Shown here piece by piece: positions 41,690-49,867 of a stretch of DNA of 64,000 bases; the first letter of the stretch is position 1; every line of letters starts with the position of its first letter. Both the position numbers and the translations under genes were made by a program. The notes under the pieces are model-generated. The model saw nothing but the letters and a program-made list of their open reading frames with translations, searched no databases and was not told the DNA's origin. Origin of the DNA: Kocuria coralli (lineage in GTDB: Bacteria; Actinomycetota; Actinomycetes; Actinomycetales; Micrococcaceae). The stretch covers positions 62,001 through 126,000 of the forward strand of contig NZ_ML708611.1 in the NCBI RefSeq assembly GCF_008831305.1, given 5' to 3'.

Positions 41690-43579
41690 TCAGTAGTTCT
41701 TCTTGGGCCTGGACTTGCGCCGGTCCCCGCCGTCGTTGCGGTGGAAGGACTGCTTGCCCTTCGGCCCGCGGCCGGCACGCGGCGGACGGTCGCCGTAGCC
41801 GCCGCCACGGGGGCGGCCCGCACCGCCTGAGTTGGGGCCGCGGTCGAGGCGGATGTCCAGGCGCTGGCCGTTGATCTTGATCTCGCGCAGGCGCTGCAGG
41901 TCGTCGCGGCTGAGGTCGTCGGGCAGCCCGATCAGGGTGAAGGACGGGCGGATCTCGATCGCGCCGATGTCGCTGCCGTTCAGCCCGCCCTCGTTGGTCA
42001 GCGCACCCACGATCGCACCGGGCGCCGCGCGGTTCTTGTGCCCCACTGCCATCCAGTAGGTGGCCTTGCCCTCTTCGCTGCGCGGGGCGCGGCCGCGGCC
42101 TCCCCGCTCGCCGTCGCCGTCCTGACGACGGCGCTCCCGGTCCTTGCGCTTGGGCAGTTCGGGCAGCTCCTCGGCCAGGAACGGGCGGCCGTCCTGGGAG
42201 ATGACTGCCAGTGCGGCGGCGATCTCGGCGGGGTCGACGTCGTGCTCGGCGACGTAGTCCTCGACCAGCCCCCGGAAGAAGCTGAGGTCCTCGCCCTCGA
42301 TCGCGTCGGTGATGCCCTGGGCGAAGGCCTGACGGCGGGTGGCGTTCACGTCCTCGACGGTCGGCATCGGCATCTGCTCGACGGGCTGGCGGGTGGTCCG
42401 CTCGATCGCCCGCAGCAGGTACTTCTCGCGAGGGGTCATGAACAGCACCGCGTCGCCGTCGCGCCCCGCACGGCCCGTACGGCCGATGCGGTGGACGTAG
42501 GACTCGGTGTCATGCGGGATGTCGTAGTTGACCACCAGGGAGATGCGCTCGACGTCCAGGCCGCGGGCTGCCACGTCCGTGGCCACGAGGATGTCGATCT
42601 TGCCCTCGCGCAGCTGGTCGACCGTCTTCTCGCGCAGCTGCTGGGGGATGTCGCCGTTGATGGCCGCGGCGGCGTGCCCGCGAGCGCGCAGCTTCTCGGC
42701 CACCTCCTCGGTGGCGGCCTTGGTGCGCACGAACACGATGATGCCGTCGTGCTCCTCGACCTCGAGCAGCCGGGTCATGGCCTCGAGCTTGTGCGGGCCC
42801 ATGACCTGCAGGAAGCGCTGGCGGATGTTCTTGGCCGTGGTGGTCTTGCCCTTGACCGTGACCTCCTCCGGATCGCGCAGGTACTGCTGTGCGATCTTCC
42901 GGATGGCGGGGGGCATGGTCGCGGAGAACAGCGCGACCTGCTTCTCGGTCGGCGTCTGGGACAGGATGGTCTCCACGTCCTCGGCGAAGCCCATGCGCAG
43001 CATCTCGTCGGCCTCGTCCAGCACGACGTACTGCAGGTCGTCGAACGTCAGCGAACCGCGCTTGAGATGGTCGATCACGCGCCCCGGGGTGCCCACGACC
43101 ACCTGGGCGCCGCGGCGCAGGCCGGAGAGCTGGGGGCCGTAGGAGGAACCGCCGTAGACGGGCAGGACGGTGAAGTCCTCGAGGTTCACGGCGTAGGAGC
43201 TGAAGGCCTCGGCCACCTGCAGGGCCAGTTCACGGGTGGGTGCGAGCACCAGGACCTTGGTGGAGGCGCTCGGCCCGTTCAGGTCGGCCAGCTCGGCCAG
43301 GCGGGACAATGCGGGAACCGCGAACGCAGCGGTCTTGCCGGTTCCGGTCTGGGCCAGGCCGACCACGTCGCGGCCTGCCAGGAGCAGGGGGATGGTGGCT
43401 TCCTGGATGGGAGAGGGCTTCTCGTAGCCGATGGTCTCCAGGGCGGCCAGGACCCGGGCGTCGATCCCGAGGTCGGCGAAGGTCGGGCCGGACTCCTCGG
43501 TGGTCTCCGCGGGTCCGGTGGTGGTGAGGTCGTCGTCGTTGGACTCGACGGTCGAAGGCTCATGGGTCGGGCTGGTCAA
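41690..43579 (-). CDS. deaD: DEAD-box RNA helicase (CsdA/DeaD-like)
   Basis: ATP-dependent RNA helicase, 629 residues. Motifs in order: Q motif GYEKPSPIQE, Walker A AQTGTGKTAA, PTRELALQ, VGTPGRVIDH, VLDEADEML, FSATMP, then VFVRTKAATEEV, DVAARGLD and HRIGRTGRAGRDG. After a linker comes a DbpA/CsdA-like RNA-binding domain (KATYWMAVGHKNRAAPGAIV) and an Arg/Gly-rich basic end. I use the TTG at 43579 with GAGGAG nine bases upstream; no ATG in this frame fits. A cold-shock or ribosome-assembly role is expected from the family. About 370 bases upstream are non-coding. Confidence 0.93.
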   Translation of the reverse strand: MTSPTHEPSTVESNDDDLTTTGPAETTEESGPTFADLGIDARVLAALETIGYEKPSPIQEATIPLLLAGRDVVGLAQTGTGKTAAFAVPALSRLAELADLNGPSASTKVLVLAPTRELALQVAEAFSSYAVNLEDFTVLPVYGGSSYGPQLSGLRRGAQVVVGTPGRVIDHLKRGSLTFDDLQYVVLDEADEMLRMGFAEDVETILSQTPTEKQVALFSATMPPAIRKIAQQYLRDPEEVTVKGKTTTAKNIRQRFLQVMGPHKLEAMTRLLEVEEHDGIIVFVRTKAATEEVAEKLRARGHAAAAINGDIPQQLREKTVDQLREGKIDILVATDVAARGLDVERISLVVNYDIPHDTESYVHRIGRTGRAGRDGDAVLFMTPREKYLLRAIERTTRQPVEQMPMPTVEDVNATRRQAFAQGITDAIEGEDLSFFRGLVEDYVAEHDVDPAEIAAALAVISQDGRPFLAEELPELPKRKDRERRRQDGDGERGGRGRAPRSEEGKATYWMAVGHKNRAAPGAIVGALTNEGGLNGSDIGAIEIRPSFTLIGLPDDLSRDDLQRLREIKINGQRLDIRLDRGPNSGGAGRPRGGGYGDRPPRAGRGPKGKQSFHRNDGGDRRKSRPKKNY

Positions 43580-43950
43580 AATGGGGGCTCCTCTGGGTCG
43601 GAGCACGCGACACCCGGGCGAGGTCGGCAGGTGCTCCACATTGGCTCCGGCGCTCCCCGAGTAAGGAAACCGCTCCAGGGCGGGCCCAAAGTCATGGGCC
43701 GCGACTCCCCGTCCGCAAGAGGGTGCGGGAAGGGCGGCAGGACTAGGTGGATGAACCACCAGCCACCGGCGCCGAAATGCTGCCGGTGCACGATTGATCC
43801 AGGGAATGGACCGGAATGAATACCCTCCACGATATCCCAGTGCGCACCCGGCTGGATACAGCAGGTGACGGCCGACACCCATCGCCTGCACCACACCGGG
43901 GTATCGAGTGGCCGGGGAACGATGTCGGGGGCCGGTGCCATGATGAGCGC
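43580..43950. other. Non-coding stretch between deaD and alkA-like gene
   Basis: No gene supported. It holds both divergent promoters and, on the deaD side, a probable long 5' leader with an imperfect hairpin around a 7-bp CACCGGC/GCCGGTG stem. Promoter elements are not clear. Confidence 0.4.
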
Positions 43951-44910
43951 ATGCCTACCGCCGTCCCCTACGCCGATCTCCGGTGGACGCCGCGCACCCC
44001 CCTCGACCTGCCGTCCACCATGGGCGTGCTCACCCGGGGCAGGACGCATCCCACGGCGCGGATCACCGACGACGGCGCGGTGTGGATCACCACGCGCGTC
44101 GACGCCGAGCCCCTGACGGCGCGGTTCACCCGCACCGGCCCGGGCCCGGTACTGCATCGCGATGTCGTGGTGCAGGCGTGGGGAGCCCGTGCCGACGAGT
44201 TCCTGGCGGAGGCGCCCCTGTGGACCGGTGAGGACGACGACTGGTCGGGGTTCCTGGCCTCGGACAGCTGGGAACTGCTGCCCGAGCGCATGCGCCGCGC
44301 CCGGCGGGACCATGCCGGCATACGCCTCATCTCAACGGGCCGCCTGGTCGATGCCCTCGTGTCTGCGGTCCTCGAGCAGCGGGTCACGGCCGGGGAGGCG
44401 GTCGGGGCGCAGCGCTGGCTGGTGCGCGTGCACGGCGATCCCGCTCCCGGCCCGGCGCCGGCCGGGATGGCCGTGGCCCCTACTCCCCAGGCCATCCGCC
44501 GGGTCCCCTCCTGGTCCTGGCACCGCGCGGGAGTCGATCCCGCCCGCGCCAAGACCGTTCAGCACGTGGTCACGCGCGCGGCGGGGATAGAGCGGTGGAA
44601 CCAGGCGAACCTGGATCACCGGTTGCGCCGGGCACTGGCTTCCATCAAGGGGGTCGGCCCGTGGACCATCGCCGAGACCCTCCAGGTCTCCCACGGCGAT
44701 CCCGATTCGGTGAGCGTCTACGACTACCACCTGGCCCGTCACGTCACCGAGTTCTTCGACGGACGGCCCTCCGACGACGCCAGGATGATGCAGATCCTCG
44801 AGCCATGGCGAGGGAACCGGCAGCGCGTCGTGCGTTTAATGTATTCCACTGGATGGCGGCCTCAAGCGAAGGGTCCTAAGCTCACGCCGGAAGACCACCG
44901 GGATAAGTAA
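43951..44910 (+). CDS. AlkA-like DNA-3-methyladenine glycosylase
   Basis: HhH-GPD DNA glycosylase of 319 residues that would remove alkylated bases. Visible features are VDALVSAVLEQRVTAGEA, the helix-hairpin-helix LASIKGVGPWTIAETLQ and, 13-15 residues later, the acidic Asp in SVSVYDYHLARHV. The N-terminal part is a diverged AlkA-N-like domain. ATG at 43951 chosen because the protein begins MPTAVPYADLRWTPR; no ribosome-binding site is seen. Its stop codon lies inside a DtxR/IdeR-like box that serves the next gene. Confidence 0.88.
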   Translation: MPTAVPYADLRWTPRTPLDLPSTMGVLTRGRTHPTARITDDGAVWITTRVDAEPLTARFTRTGPGPVLHRDVVVQAWGARADEFLAEAPLWTGEDDDWSGFLASDSWELLPERMRRARRDHAGIRLISTGRLVDALVSAVLEQRVTAGEAVGAQRWLVRVHGDPAPGPAPAGMAVAPTPQAIRRVPSWSWHRAGVDPARAKTVQHVVTRAAGIERWNQANLDHRLRRALASIKGVGPWTIAETLQVSHGDPDSVSVYDYHLARHVTEFFDGRPSDDARMMQILEPWRGNRQRVVRLMYSTGWRPQAKGPKLTPEDHRDK

Positions 44911-44921
44911 GCCTCACCTAT
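44903..44921 (+). promoter_or_regulatory. DtxR/IdeR-like iron box
   Basis: ATAAGTAAGCCTCACCTAT agrees with the 19-base iron-box consensus TTAGGTTAGCCTAACCTAA at 14 of 19 positions. It overlaps the stop of the alkA-like gene and lies about 90 bases before the VIT-family gene. Confidence 0.65.
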
Positions 44922-44982
44922 TCCGCCTCCGGCGAAAAAGGCCTGCTGAAAGCAGAGCGGGGTAAGACCAGCCTGTCCTGGC

Positions 44983-44988
44983 TAGTAT
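44983..44988 (+). promoter_or_regulatory. Probable -10 of the VIT gene
   Basis: TAGTAT, 24 bases before the ATG. The -35 region is poor. The iron box lies about 80 bases upstream of the start point, a place more fitting for activation than for blocking. Confidence 0.45.
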
Positions 44989-45011
44989 TTCCACGGGGTG
45001 AGGCCTTTAAT

Positions 45012-45788
45012 ATGGGTATGACTCTAGCGAATATCAGGAATCCCGATGCCCACCCCGACATCGTCCACCCGCCCGGCACCTCTGCGCACCGGGAGCCTCA
45101 GGGCGGCAACTACGGGGAGCGGCTCAACAAGCTGCGCGCCGCCGTGCTCGGGGCCAACGACGGCATCGTCTCCGTTGCCGCCACGGTCGTCGGCGTGGCC
45201 GGGGCCACCACCGACCGCGGCGCGGTAGCCCTTGTGGCAGCAGCGGCTCTCGCCGCCGGCGCCCTCTCGATGGCCCTGGGCGAATATGTCTCCGTCTCCT
45301 CTCAGAAGGATTCGCAGAACGCTTTGATCGAGCTCGAGACCCGTGAACTCGAAGAAATGCCGCGCGAGGAATTCGACGAGCTCGTGCAGATACTGCGCGA
45401 AAAAGGAATGTCCGAGGAAACGGCGAAAGCGGCTGCCGCCGATCTCACCGAGCATAATGCCCTGAAAGCCCATCTGGATTTCGAACTGGGAATCGACGAA
45501 GAAGATATCCCCTCGCCCCTCGGTGCCGCGATCGCCTCCGCGTTGGCCTTCTTCGGCGGTGCCCTGCTGCCGATCCTGGCGATCCTGCTGCCACCGGCCG
45601 GTCTTGCGGTGCCCGTGACCTTCGGCGTCGTCCTGCTCGCCCTGGCCGTCACCGGCTGGCTCGGCGCCGTGCTCGGCGGTTCGCCGCACCGTCTGCGCGC
45701 CGCCCTCCGTCTGGTCGCAGGGGGCGCCCTGGCGCTGGCGGCCACCTTTGCCATCGGCTCCGCCCTGGGCACCGGCGCCATGGGCTGA
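45012..45788 (+). CDS. VIT-family Fe/Mn transporter
   Basis: Ccc1/VIT1-like divalent-metal transporter, 258 residues. The N-terminus has ERLNKLRAAVLGANDGIVSV, the family hallmark, followed by helices; the central cytoplasmic metal-binding part is rich in Glu (IELETRELEEMPREEFDELV, near residues 107-126); two or three helices end the protein. VIT proteins move Fe or Mn out of the cytosol. ATG at 45012 with GAGG upstream. An iron-responsive repressor/activator box 90 bases upstream strongly suggests iron control. Confidence 0.9.
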   Translation: MGMTLANIRNPDAHPDIVHPPGTSAHREPQGGNYGERLNKLRAAVLGANDGIVSVAATVVGVAGATTDRGAVALVAAAALAAGALSMALGEYVSVSSQKDSQNALIELETRELEEMPREEFDELVQILREKGMSEETAKAAAADLTEHNALKAHLDFELGIDEEDIPSPLGAAIASALAFFGGALLPILAILLPPAGLAVPVTFGVVLLALAVTGWLGAVLGGSPHRLRAALRLVAGGALALAATFAIGSALGTGAMG

Positions 45789-45850
45789 CGCCCGATCATG
45801 ACCCGCCTGACACCCCTGTGGGACCGGGTCTCCCGCCCGGAGTGAGCTGA

Positions 45851-45856
45851 TAGCGT
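45851..45856 (+). promoter_or_regulatory. -10 element of a probable leaderless antiporter promoter
   Basis: TAGCGT, 7 bases before the ATG at 45864, without a ribosome-binding site. Confidence 0.45.
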
Positions 45857-45863
45857 TCCGCCC

Positions 45864-47084
45864 ATGGACGAAGGGCATCTGCTGGTCGGCAGCCTCCTGT
45901 CGGTGTGGTGGATCGCCCTCGCCGCCGCGGCGGCGCCGGTGTTCGCGATCGTCGCGCGACGCTACGTGCCCGATGTCGTCTGGCTGCTGGCGTTCGGGGT
46001 GCTCATCGGCCCTCACGCGCTGGGGCTGGCCGAGCAGACCGAGCCGGTCCAGTTCCTGCGAGAGCTGGGGATGGGCTTCCTCTTCCTGCTCGCGGGCCTC
46101 GAGGTCAGCACCTCGGACATGGGCGGCAGGCAGGGCAGGAACGCGGCTCTCACGTGGGTCCTCTGCGCCGCGCTGGGCGTGGGCGCTGGACTGCTGCTCA
46201 CCCAGGGCGAGGTCCGGGTTGCGCTCGTGCTGGGCATCGCCTCGACGTCGACCGCGCTGGGTACGCTGCTGCCGATCCTCAAGGACTCCGGCTCCATGGA
46301 CGGTCCGCTCGGCAGGGCGAGCATGGTCCATGGCGCCTACGGCGAGCTGCTGCCCATCATCGCCATGTCGCTGCTGCTCTCCAGCCGCGGGACCTGGCAG
46401 GCCGCACTGGTGCTGCTGGCGTTCATGGTGGTCGCGGTGATCACGGTCGCGCTCCCCGGTCGCCTGCTCCGCAGGATCCCGCGGCTGGGTCACGCGGTGG
46501 TGGGGGCCTCGAACACGACGATGCAGACCACCCTGCGCATCACGGTCCTCGTCCTCGTCTCGCTCATGCTGCTCACCGCGGTCCTCGACCTGGACGTGGC
46601 CCTGGGAGCCTTCACGGCGGGGCTGCTGCTCAACGTCGGGTTCTCCGTCGCGGCTCCGGACCACGGCCGGGAGATCACTCATAAGGTGGAGGTCGTGGGT
46701 TTCAGCTTCCTCATCCCCGTCTTCTTCGTCACGAGCGGGATGAGCATCGACCTGGGTGCGGTGCTGGCCGAGTGGCCGGTGCTCGCGGGATTCGTGGGCG
46801 TCATCGCGCTGGTACGCGGACTGGTAGTGTTCGTGCGCGAGAGGTTCACGCGCACGGGCTCGGGCCTCACGGAGACCCGCGATCAGCTGGCACTCGGGCT
46901 GTATTCGGCCACCGGCCTGCCGATCATCGTAGCCGTCACCCAGATCGCAGCCTCCTCGGATCTCATCAGCCAGACCACGGCATCGGTCATGGTCACCGGA
47001 GGCGTGGTCACGGTGCTGGTCTTCCCGTTCGTCGCCGGTCTGCTGACGAAGAAGGCCGCAGAGGCCCGCCCGCAGCCGCGGTGA
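45864..47084 (+). CDS. Cation:proton antiporter (CPA2/KefB type)
   Basis: Membrane protein of 406 residues with about 11-13 helices. The motif region LAFGVLIGPHALGL, the gating region LGMGFLFLLAGLEVS and DLDVALGAFTAGLLL are typical of CPA2 exchangers. It has no C-terminal TrkA-N domain, so it is shorter than KefB/KefC. The exchanged ion (Na or K for H) cannot be read from sequence. The ATG stands 7 bases after a TAGCGT element. Confidence 0.87.
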   Translation: MDEGHLLVGSLLSVWWIALAAAAAPVFAIVARRYVPDVVWLLAFGVLIGPHALGLAEQTEPVQFLRELGMGFLFLLAGLEVSTSDMGGRQGRNAALTWVLCAALGVGAGLLLTQGEVRVALVLGIASTSTALGTLLPILKDSGSMDGPLGRASMVHGAYGELLPIIAMSLLLSSRGTWQAALVLLAFMVVAVITVALPGRLLRRIPRLGHAVVGASNTTMQTTLRITVLVLVSLMLLTAVLDLDVALGAFTAGLLLNVGFSVAAPDHGREITHKVEVVGFSFLIPVFFVTSGMSIDLGAVLAEWPVLAGFVGVIALVRGLVVFVRERFTRTGSGLTETRDQLALGLYSATGLPIIVAVTQIAASSDLISQTTASVMVTGGVVTVLVFPFVAGLLTKKAAEARPQPR

Positions 47085-47105
47085 CAGGGCGAGAGTCGGC
47101 CGGGT

Positions 47106-47714
47106 TCAACCGGCATCTATGACCGCGGAGCGGTCAGCGCGATAGCCCAGCACGTCCAGACTCGCGTGGATCGTCTGGGCGATGAGCGCGTCGTCGACAG
47201 GAGGCAACCCCGGCAAGACGACGTGCATGATGAGCGGCCCCGTCAGCAGGTCGGCTATCCATCCGGAATCCGTGTCGGCGACGATCTCGCCCCTGGCTAT
47301 CGCGCGGTCAAGGATCCTCCGCGTGTACGCCCGGCGCGGCCCGAGATATCCCTCTTTGAACCACGCACCTCCATCAGGATCAGCATCGAGCTCCGCAAGC
47401 CATCCGGCCAACCCGCGGGTGACCACAGGATCGGTGAAAAGCCGCCGTTGACGGCGCTGCACCTCGACCAGGTCACTGACGAGAGCCCCCGTGTCGATGT
47501 CCTCGTCGGTCCCGTACCGAGAAGCCAGCAGCCGTGGCACCACATCGGCGAGGCCACGGAACCGCCGGTAGAAGGCCGGCTTATTAGTCCCCGCGCGCGC
47601 CACGACCTGGTCGACCGTGATCCGTCCGTACCCCTTCTCCACGGTGAGTTCCGCCACAGCCTGGAGTATGTCGTGCTCGATGTTCCTCTTGCGCGGGCGG
47701 CCTGGATGATTCAT
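47106..47714 (-). CDS. TetR-family transcriptional regulator
   Basis: 202 residues. The N-terminal helix-turn-helix is ITVDQVVARAGTNKPAFYRRF, with the family pattern AFYRRF. The C-terminal domain, with LLTGPLIMHVVLPGLP, would bind a ligand and resembles the TetR_C_11-type group. ATG at 47714. It faces an NTF2-like gene across 55 bases that contain the palindrome GTTAC-N5-GTAAC, so it probably represses itself and the neighbour. Base composition is less GC-rich than its neighbours. Confidence 0.87.
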   Translation of the reverse strand: MNHPGRPRKRNIEHDILQAVAELTVEKGYGRITVDQVVARAGTNKPAFYRRFRGLADVVPRLLASRYGTDEDIDTGALVSDLVEVQRRQRRLFTDPVVTRGLAGWLAELDADPDGGAWFKEGYLGPRRAYTRRILDRAIARGEIVADTDSGWIADLLTGPLIMHVVLPGLPPVDDALIAQTIHASLDVLGYRADRSAVIDAG

Positions 47715-47717
47715 AGT

Positions 47718-47732
47718 GTTACCAACAGTAAC
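47718..47732. promoter_or_regulatory. Probable TetR operator
   Basis: Perfect inverted repeat GTTAC-N5-GTAAC (47718-47722 and 47728-47732) between the divergent TetR and NTF2-like genes, 4 bases from the regulator start. Confidence 0.55.
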
Positions 47733-47769
47733 GTAATCTATATCGGCATGCGACGAAACGGGGATCGGG

Positions 47770-48222
47770 ATGTATAAGCGGATCGTCCGAGCCAAGATCC
47801 GAGCGGTGTTCGAGAGCATCAACGACGGCGACTACATGCCGATGGTTGATGGGCTCGCGCCCTCCTTCGAATACCGCTTCCACGGCGAGCACGCCCTCGG
47901 AGGCCGTCGCACAAGCCGGGAGTCGATGATCCGCTGGTGGCAGCGCGTCTCCGCGCTGTTGCCCGGAGCACGATTCGACCTCCAGGACATCCTCGTCGAC
48001 GGCGGCCCGTGGCGGACCAGGGTCGCGGTGCGCTCCTATGTTTCAGGCGATCTGCCCGGAGGCCTGCGCTATGAGAACACGGTCTTCCAGTTCATCACGC
48101 TCGTGTGGGGAAGGGTCACCTCGGTCGAGACCGTCGAAGACCTCCAGATTCTCCAGCGCGCCCTGCGAGCTGTCGCTGATTCCGGTAAGCCCGAGGCCCT
48201 CGCCCGCCCTATCAGCGATTGA
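47770..48222 (+). CDS. SnoaL/NTF2-like protein
   Basis: 150 residues. The start FESINDGDYMPMVDGLAPSF and YRFHGEHALGG, with SMIRWWQRVSALLPGARF and the beta-rich end, fit the SnoaL-like polyketide-cyclase / NTF2 fold. Function unknown; such proteins are often small-molecule isomerases or ligand binders. ATG at 47770. Divergent from and probably controlled by the TetR regulator. Confidence 0.75.
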   Translation: MYKRIVRAKIRAVFESINDGDYMPMVDGLAPSFEYRFHGEHALGGRRTSRESMIRWWQRVSALLPGARFDLQDILVDGGPWRTRVAVRSYVSGDLPGGLRYENTVFQFITLVWGRVTSVETVEDLQILQRALRAVADSGKPEALARPISD

Positions 48223-48258
48223 TGCCCCCTCCCCGATCCTTGATTGAGAGGGGGCATC
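48221..48258 (+). terminator. Terminator of the SnoaL-like gene
   Basis: Perfect 11-bp stem GATGCCCCCTC (48221-48231) with 48248-48258. It begins within the stop codon. Confidence 0.65.
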
Positions 48259-48287
48259 GGCGCCACCGGAAGAGGACCGCACCCGTC

Positions 48288-48326
48288 TCCGGGATGCACA
48301 TCCGGGATACACATCCGGGATACACA
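48288..48326. repeat. Three tandem 13-base repeats
   Basis: TCCGGGATACACA in three copies (48288, 48301, 48314), the first with one change (G for A). Between convergent genes; no known class. Confidence 0.85.
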
Positions 48327-48335
48327 GATGCGCAA

Positions 48336-48363
48336 GGGGCGGGTCTTCGCGAAGACCCGCCCC
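48336..48363. terminator. Bidirectional terminator, perfect palindrome
   Basis: GGGGCGGGTCTTCG (48336-48349) followed directly by its complement (48350-48363). Lies between the SnoaL-like gene and thioredoxin, which converge. Confidence 0.65.
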
Positions 48364-48412
48364 TCATCGTGTCATCTGAGCCCCGGGCACCGTAGCCTCA
48401 GGGCGCCGTCGA

Positions 48413-48790
48413 TCACTGCTGCTGATCAGCCGCCTGCTGCTCGGCCACCTGCTTACGGACCTCGTCCATGTCCAGGCCCTTGACGGCGTCGACGACCTGC
48501 TCCAGGGCGGACTCCGGAAGCGCACCGGCCTGGGAGAAGACCAGGATGCCTTCGCGGAAGGCCATGAGAGTGGGGATGGACGAGATCTGGGCGGAGGCGG
48601 CCAGTGCCTGCTGGTCCTCGGTGTCCACCTTGCCGAAGAGCACATCCGCGTGCTTCTGGGAAGCCGCCTCGAACGTGGGGGCGAACTGCTTGCAGGGACC
48701 GCACCAATCGGCCCACCAGTCCAGCAGGACGATGTCGTTGTCCGTGATGGTCTCCTGCAGGTTTTCCTGGGTGATCTCAACCGTAGCCAT
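48413..48790 (-). CDS. trxA: Thioredoxin
   Basis: 125 residues with the thioredoxin fold. Active site WADWCGPCKQF with Cys30 and Cys33, then ISSIPTLMAFREG with the cis-proline. An extended C-terminus (about 20 residues, KQVAEQQAADQQQ) is longer than in E. coli Trx1. The ATG at 48790 has no ribosome-binding site but a full promoter directly upstream; an ATG three codons earlier is excluded if the start point is at 48790. Reduces protein disulfides; in this organism it may work beside mycothiol. Confidence 0.93.
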   Translation of the reverse strand: MATVEITQENLQETITDNDIVLLDWWADWCGPCKQFAPTFEAASQKHADVLFGKVDTEDQQALAASAQISSIPTLMAFREGILVFSQAGALPESALEQVVDAVKGLDMDEVRKQVAEQQAADQQQ

Positions 48791-48797
48791 GGACTTC

Positions 48798-48826
48798 ACC
48801 CTACGGATCCAGTGAGCACGTGTCAG
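48798..48826 (-). promoter_or_regulatory. Leaderless thioredoxin promoter
   Basis: CTGACA, 17 bases, TAGGGT, then 7 bases to the ATG. The -35 matches the consensus at 5 of 6 positions. Best example of the leaderless pattern in the window. The remaining stretch 48827-49017 holds no gene. Confidence 0.7.
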
Positions 48827-49017
48827 TGGCGTTCACCACGAGTGGACGCCGCTCCCGGCAGATGTCTTCCTCGACCGGTCGATCTGCTCGCCCATCGGAG
48901 GCCATGGGCCATCGGATCGACCGATCACGGACCATGGAGTGCCGAAATGACCTCTCGCCATGAACGGACGATCAGAATGGTTGTTCGCGCCCCGGCATGT
49001 CCTTGAACAGCAAGAAA

Positions 49018-49053
49018 CCCCGGCTCCTAGGTGTTCTCCTGAAGGAACCGGGG
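49018..49053 (-). terminator. Terminator of tRNA-Tyr
   Basis: CCCCGG and CCGGGG arms (49018-49023 with 49048-49053) extended inward across a mismatch by TCCT/AGGA, then TTTCTT on the minus strand. Confidence 0.7.
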
Positions 49054-49065
49054 TCTCTCGGCGGG

Positions 49066-49147
49066 TGGCAGATGAGGGATTCGAACCCCCGTAGGCAATG
49101 CCAGCTGATTTACAGTCAGCCCCCTTTGGCCGCTCGGGTAATCTGCC
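49066..49147 (-). tRNA. tRNA-Tyr (anticodon GTA)
   Basis: 82-base tRNA with a long variable arm. Acceptor GGCAGAT / ATCTGCC, anticodon loop CTGTAAA, T-arm GGTTCGAATCC. CCA is not encoded. Confidence 0.96.
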
Positions 49148-49186
49148 GGGGGTCTCCAGCATATCGGTGCTCCGATACGCGTGGAA

Positions 49187-49205
49187 CGCTCCCGTGCCGG
49201 GAGCG
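49187..49205 (-). terminator. Possible terminator of the secreted-protein gene
   Basis: Perfect 8-bp stem CGCTCCCG (49187-49194) with 49198-49205 and a 3-base loop. It stands between the secreted-protein gene and tRNA-Tyr, both on the minus strand. Confidence 0.4.
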
Positions 49206-49337
49206 ATATAACCCTACTGAAAGAGGCGCGGGTCGCCAAATCCTCAGGGAGACCCCGGGGCCCGGAGATGCTGATTCCCTGCACTCCGGCTACGGGGAAG
49301 GGCCACGACTCCGGCCAGCCGGTCGCTCCGAGGCGGT

Positions 49338-49736
49338 TCAGGCCGCCGAGACGCGCGCTTGGATCTGGGCGAAGAAGGCGAGGGCCTGCTCGAGCGTGAC
49401 TTCCCCTCGGCTGACAGCCTGGTCCAGTTCCTCGGCCACGCCGCCGAGGCGTTCCGTGACGGAGACGGACGGGGCCTCCGTGGCGGGAGCAGCAGACAGC
49501 GACCACAGCTCTCCCTGGCCGAGGTCTGCCGCCGGGATCTGGCCGGGGCTGATGGCGGGCGGTTCAGTCGTGGTCTCGGTGGCCGAGGCTGGGGCGATCG
49601 CGATCCCCGACATCAGCGCAGCAGCCAGAACAGTGCCCACGGCAGCTTTGCCGGTACGTGCAGCTTGTCGGTTCAGGTGCGATACCCCGCTGGAGAGCAG
49701 GGATCGGCGCGGAACCTCCGACGACGATTCGCTCAT
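49338..49736 (-). CDS. Small secreted protein of unknown function
   Basis: 132 residues. The N-terminus has basic residues (PRRSLLSSGVSHLNRQ), a hydrophobic helix (VGTVLAAALMSGIAIA, near 33-48) and a signal peptidase I site around PASA near residue 52. The mature 80 residues have a linker rich in Pro and Thr and an end helix (VAEELDQAVSRGEVTLEQAL). No family recognised. The RR pair might suggest Tat export, but the motif is not canonical. ATG at 49736. The upstream region shared with yajQ has an 11-base direct repeat and a palindrome. Confidence 0.65.
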   Translation of the reverse strand: MSESSSEVPRRSLLSSGVSHLNRQAARTGKAAVGTVLAAALMSGIAIAPASATETTTEPPAISPGQIPAADLGQGELWSLSAAPATEAPSVSVTERLGGVAEELDQAVSRGEVTLEQALAFFAQIQARVSAA

Positions 49737-49779
49737 GTTCTGCAGTCTGCCGGATTCACCTGCGTAAATCCTCGTTGTG

Positions 49780-49819
49780 CCATCACAAAACCATCACACA
49801 TCTAGACTGAGGTCTAGAT
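49780..49819. promoter_or_regulatory. Direct repeat and palindrome between the secreted-protein gene and yajQ
   Basis: CCATCACA at 49780-49787 and again at 49791-49798 (11-base period), then the perfect palindrome ATCTAGAC-TGAG-GTCTAGAT at 49800-49819. A TAGACT -10-like hexamer lies inside the palindrome. The architecture suggests a regulator site. Confidence 0.5.
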
Positions 49820-49867
49820 CATGGGGACCCGCTCCGGGCCCCGCCCCCTCGACCCAAGGAGAACACC

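Noticed and set aside
48288-48326. CRISPR array
   Set aside because: Repeats are only 13 bases, tandem without spacers, and no cas gene is near.
48827-49017. Small open frames between thioredoxin and tRNA-Tyr
   Set aside because: Products cross the tRNA or lack start signals and family features; only short palindromes are present.
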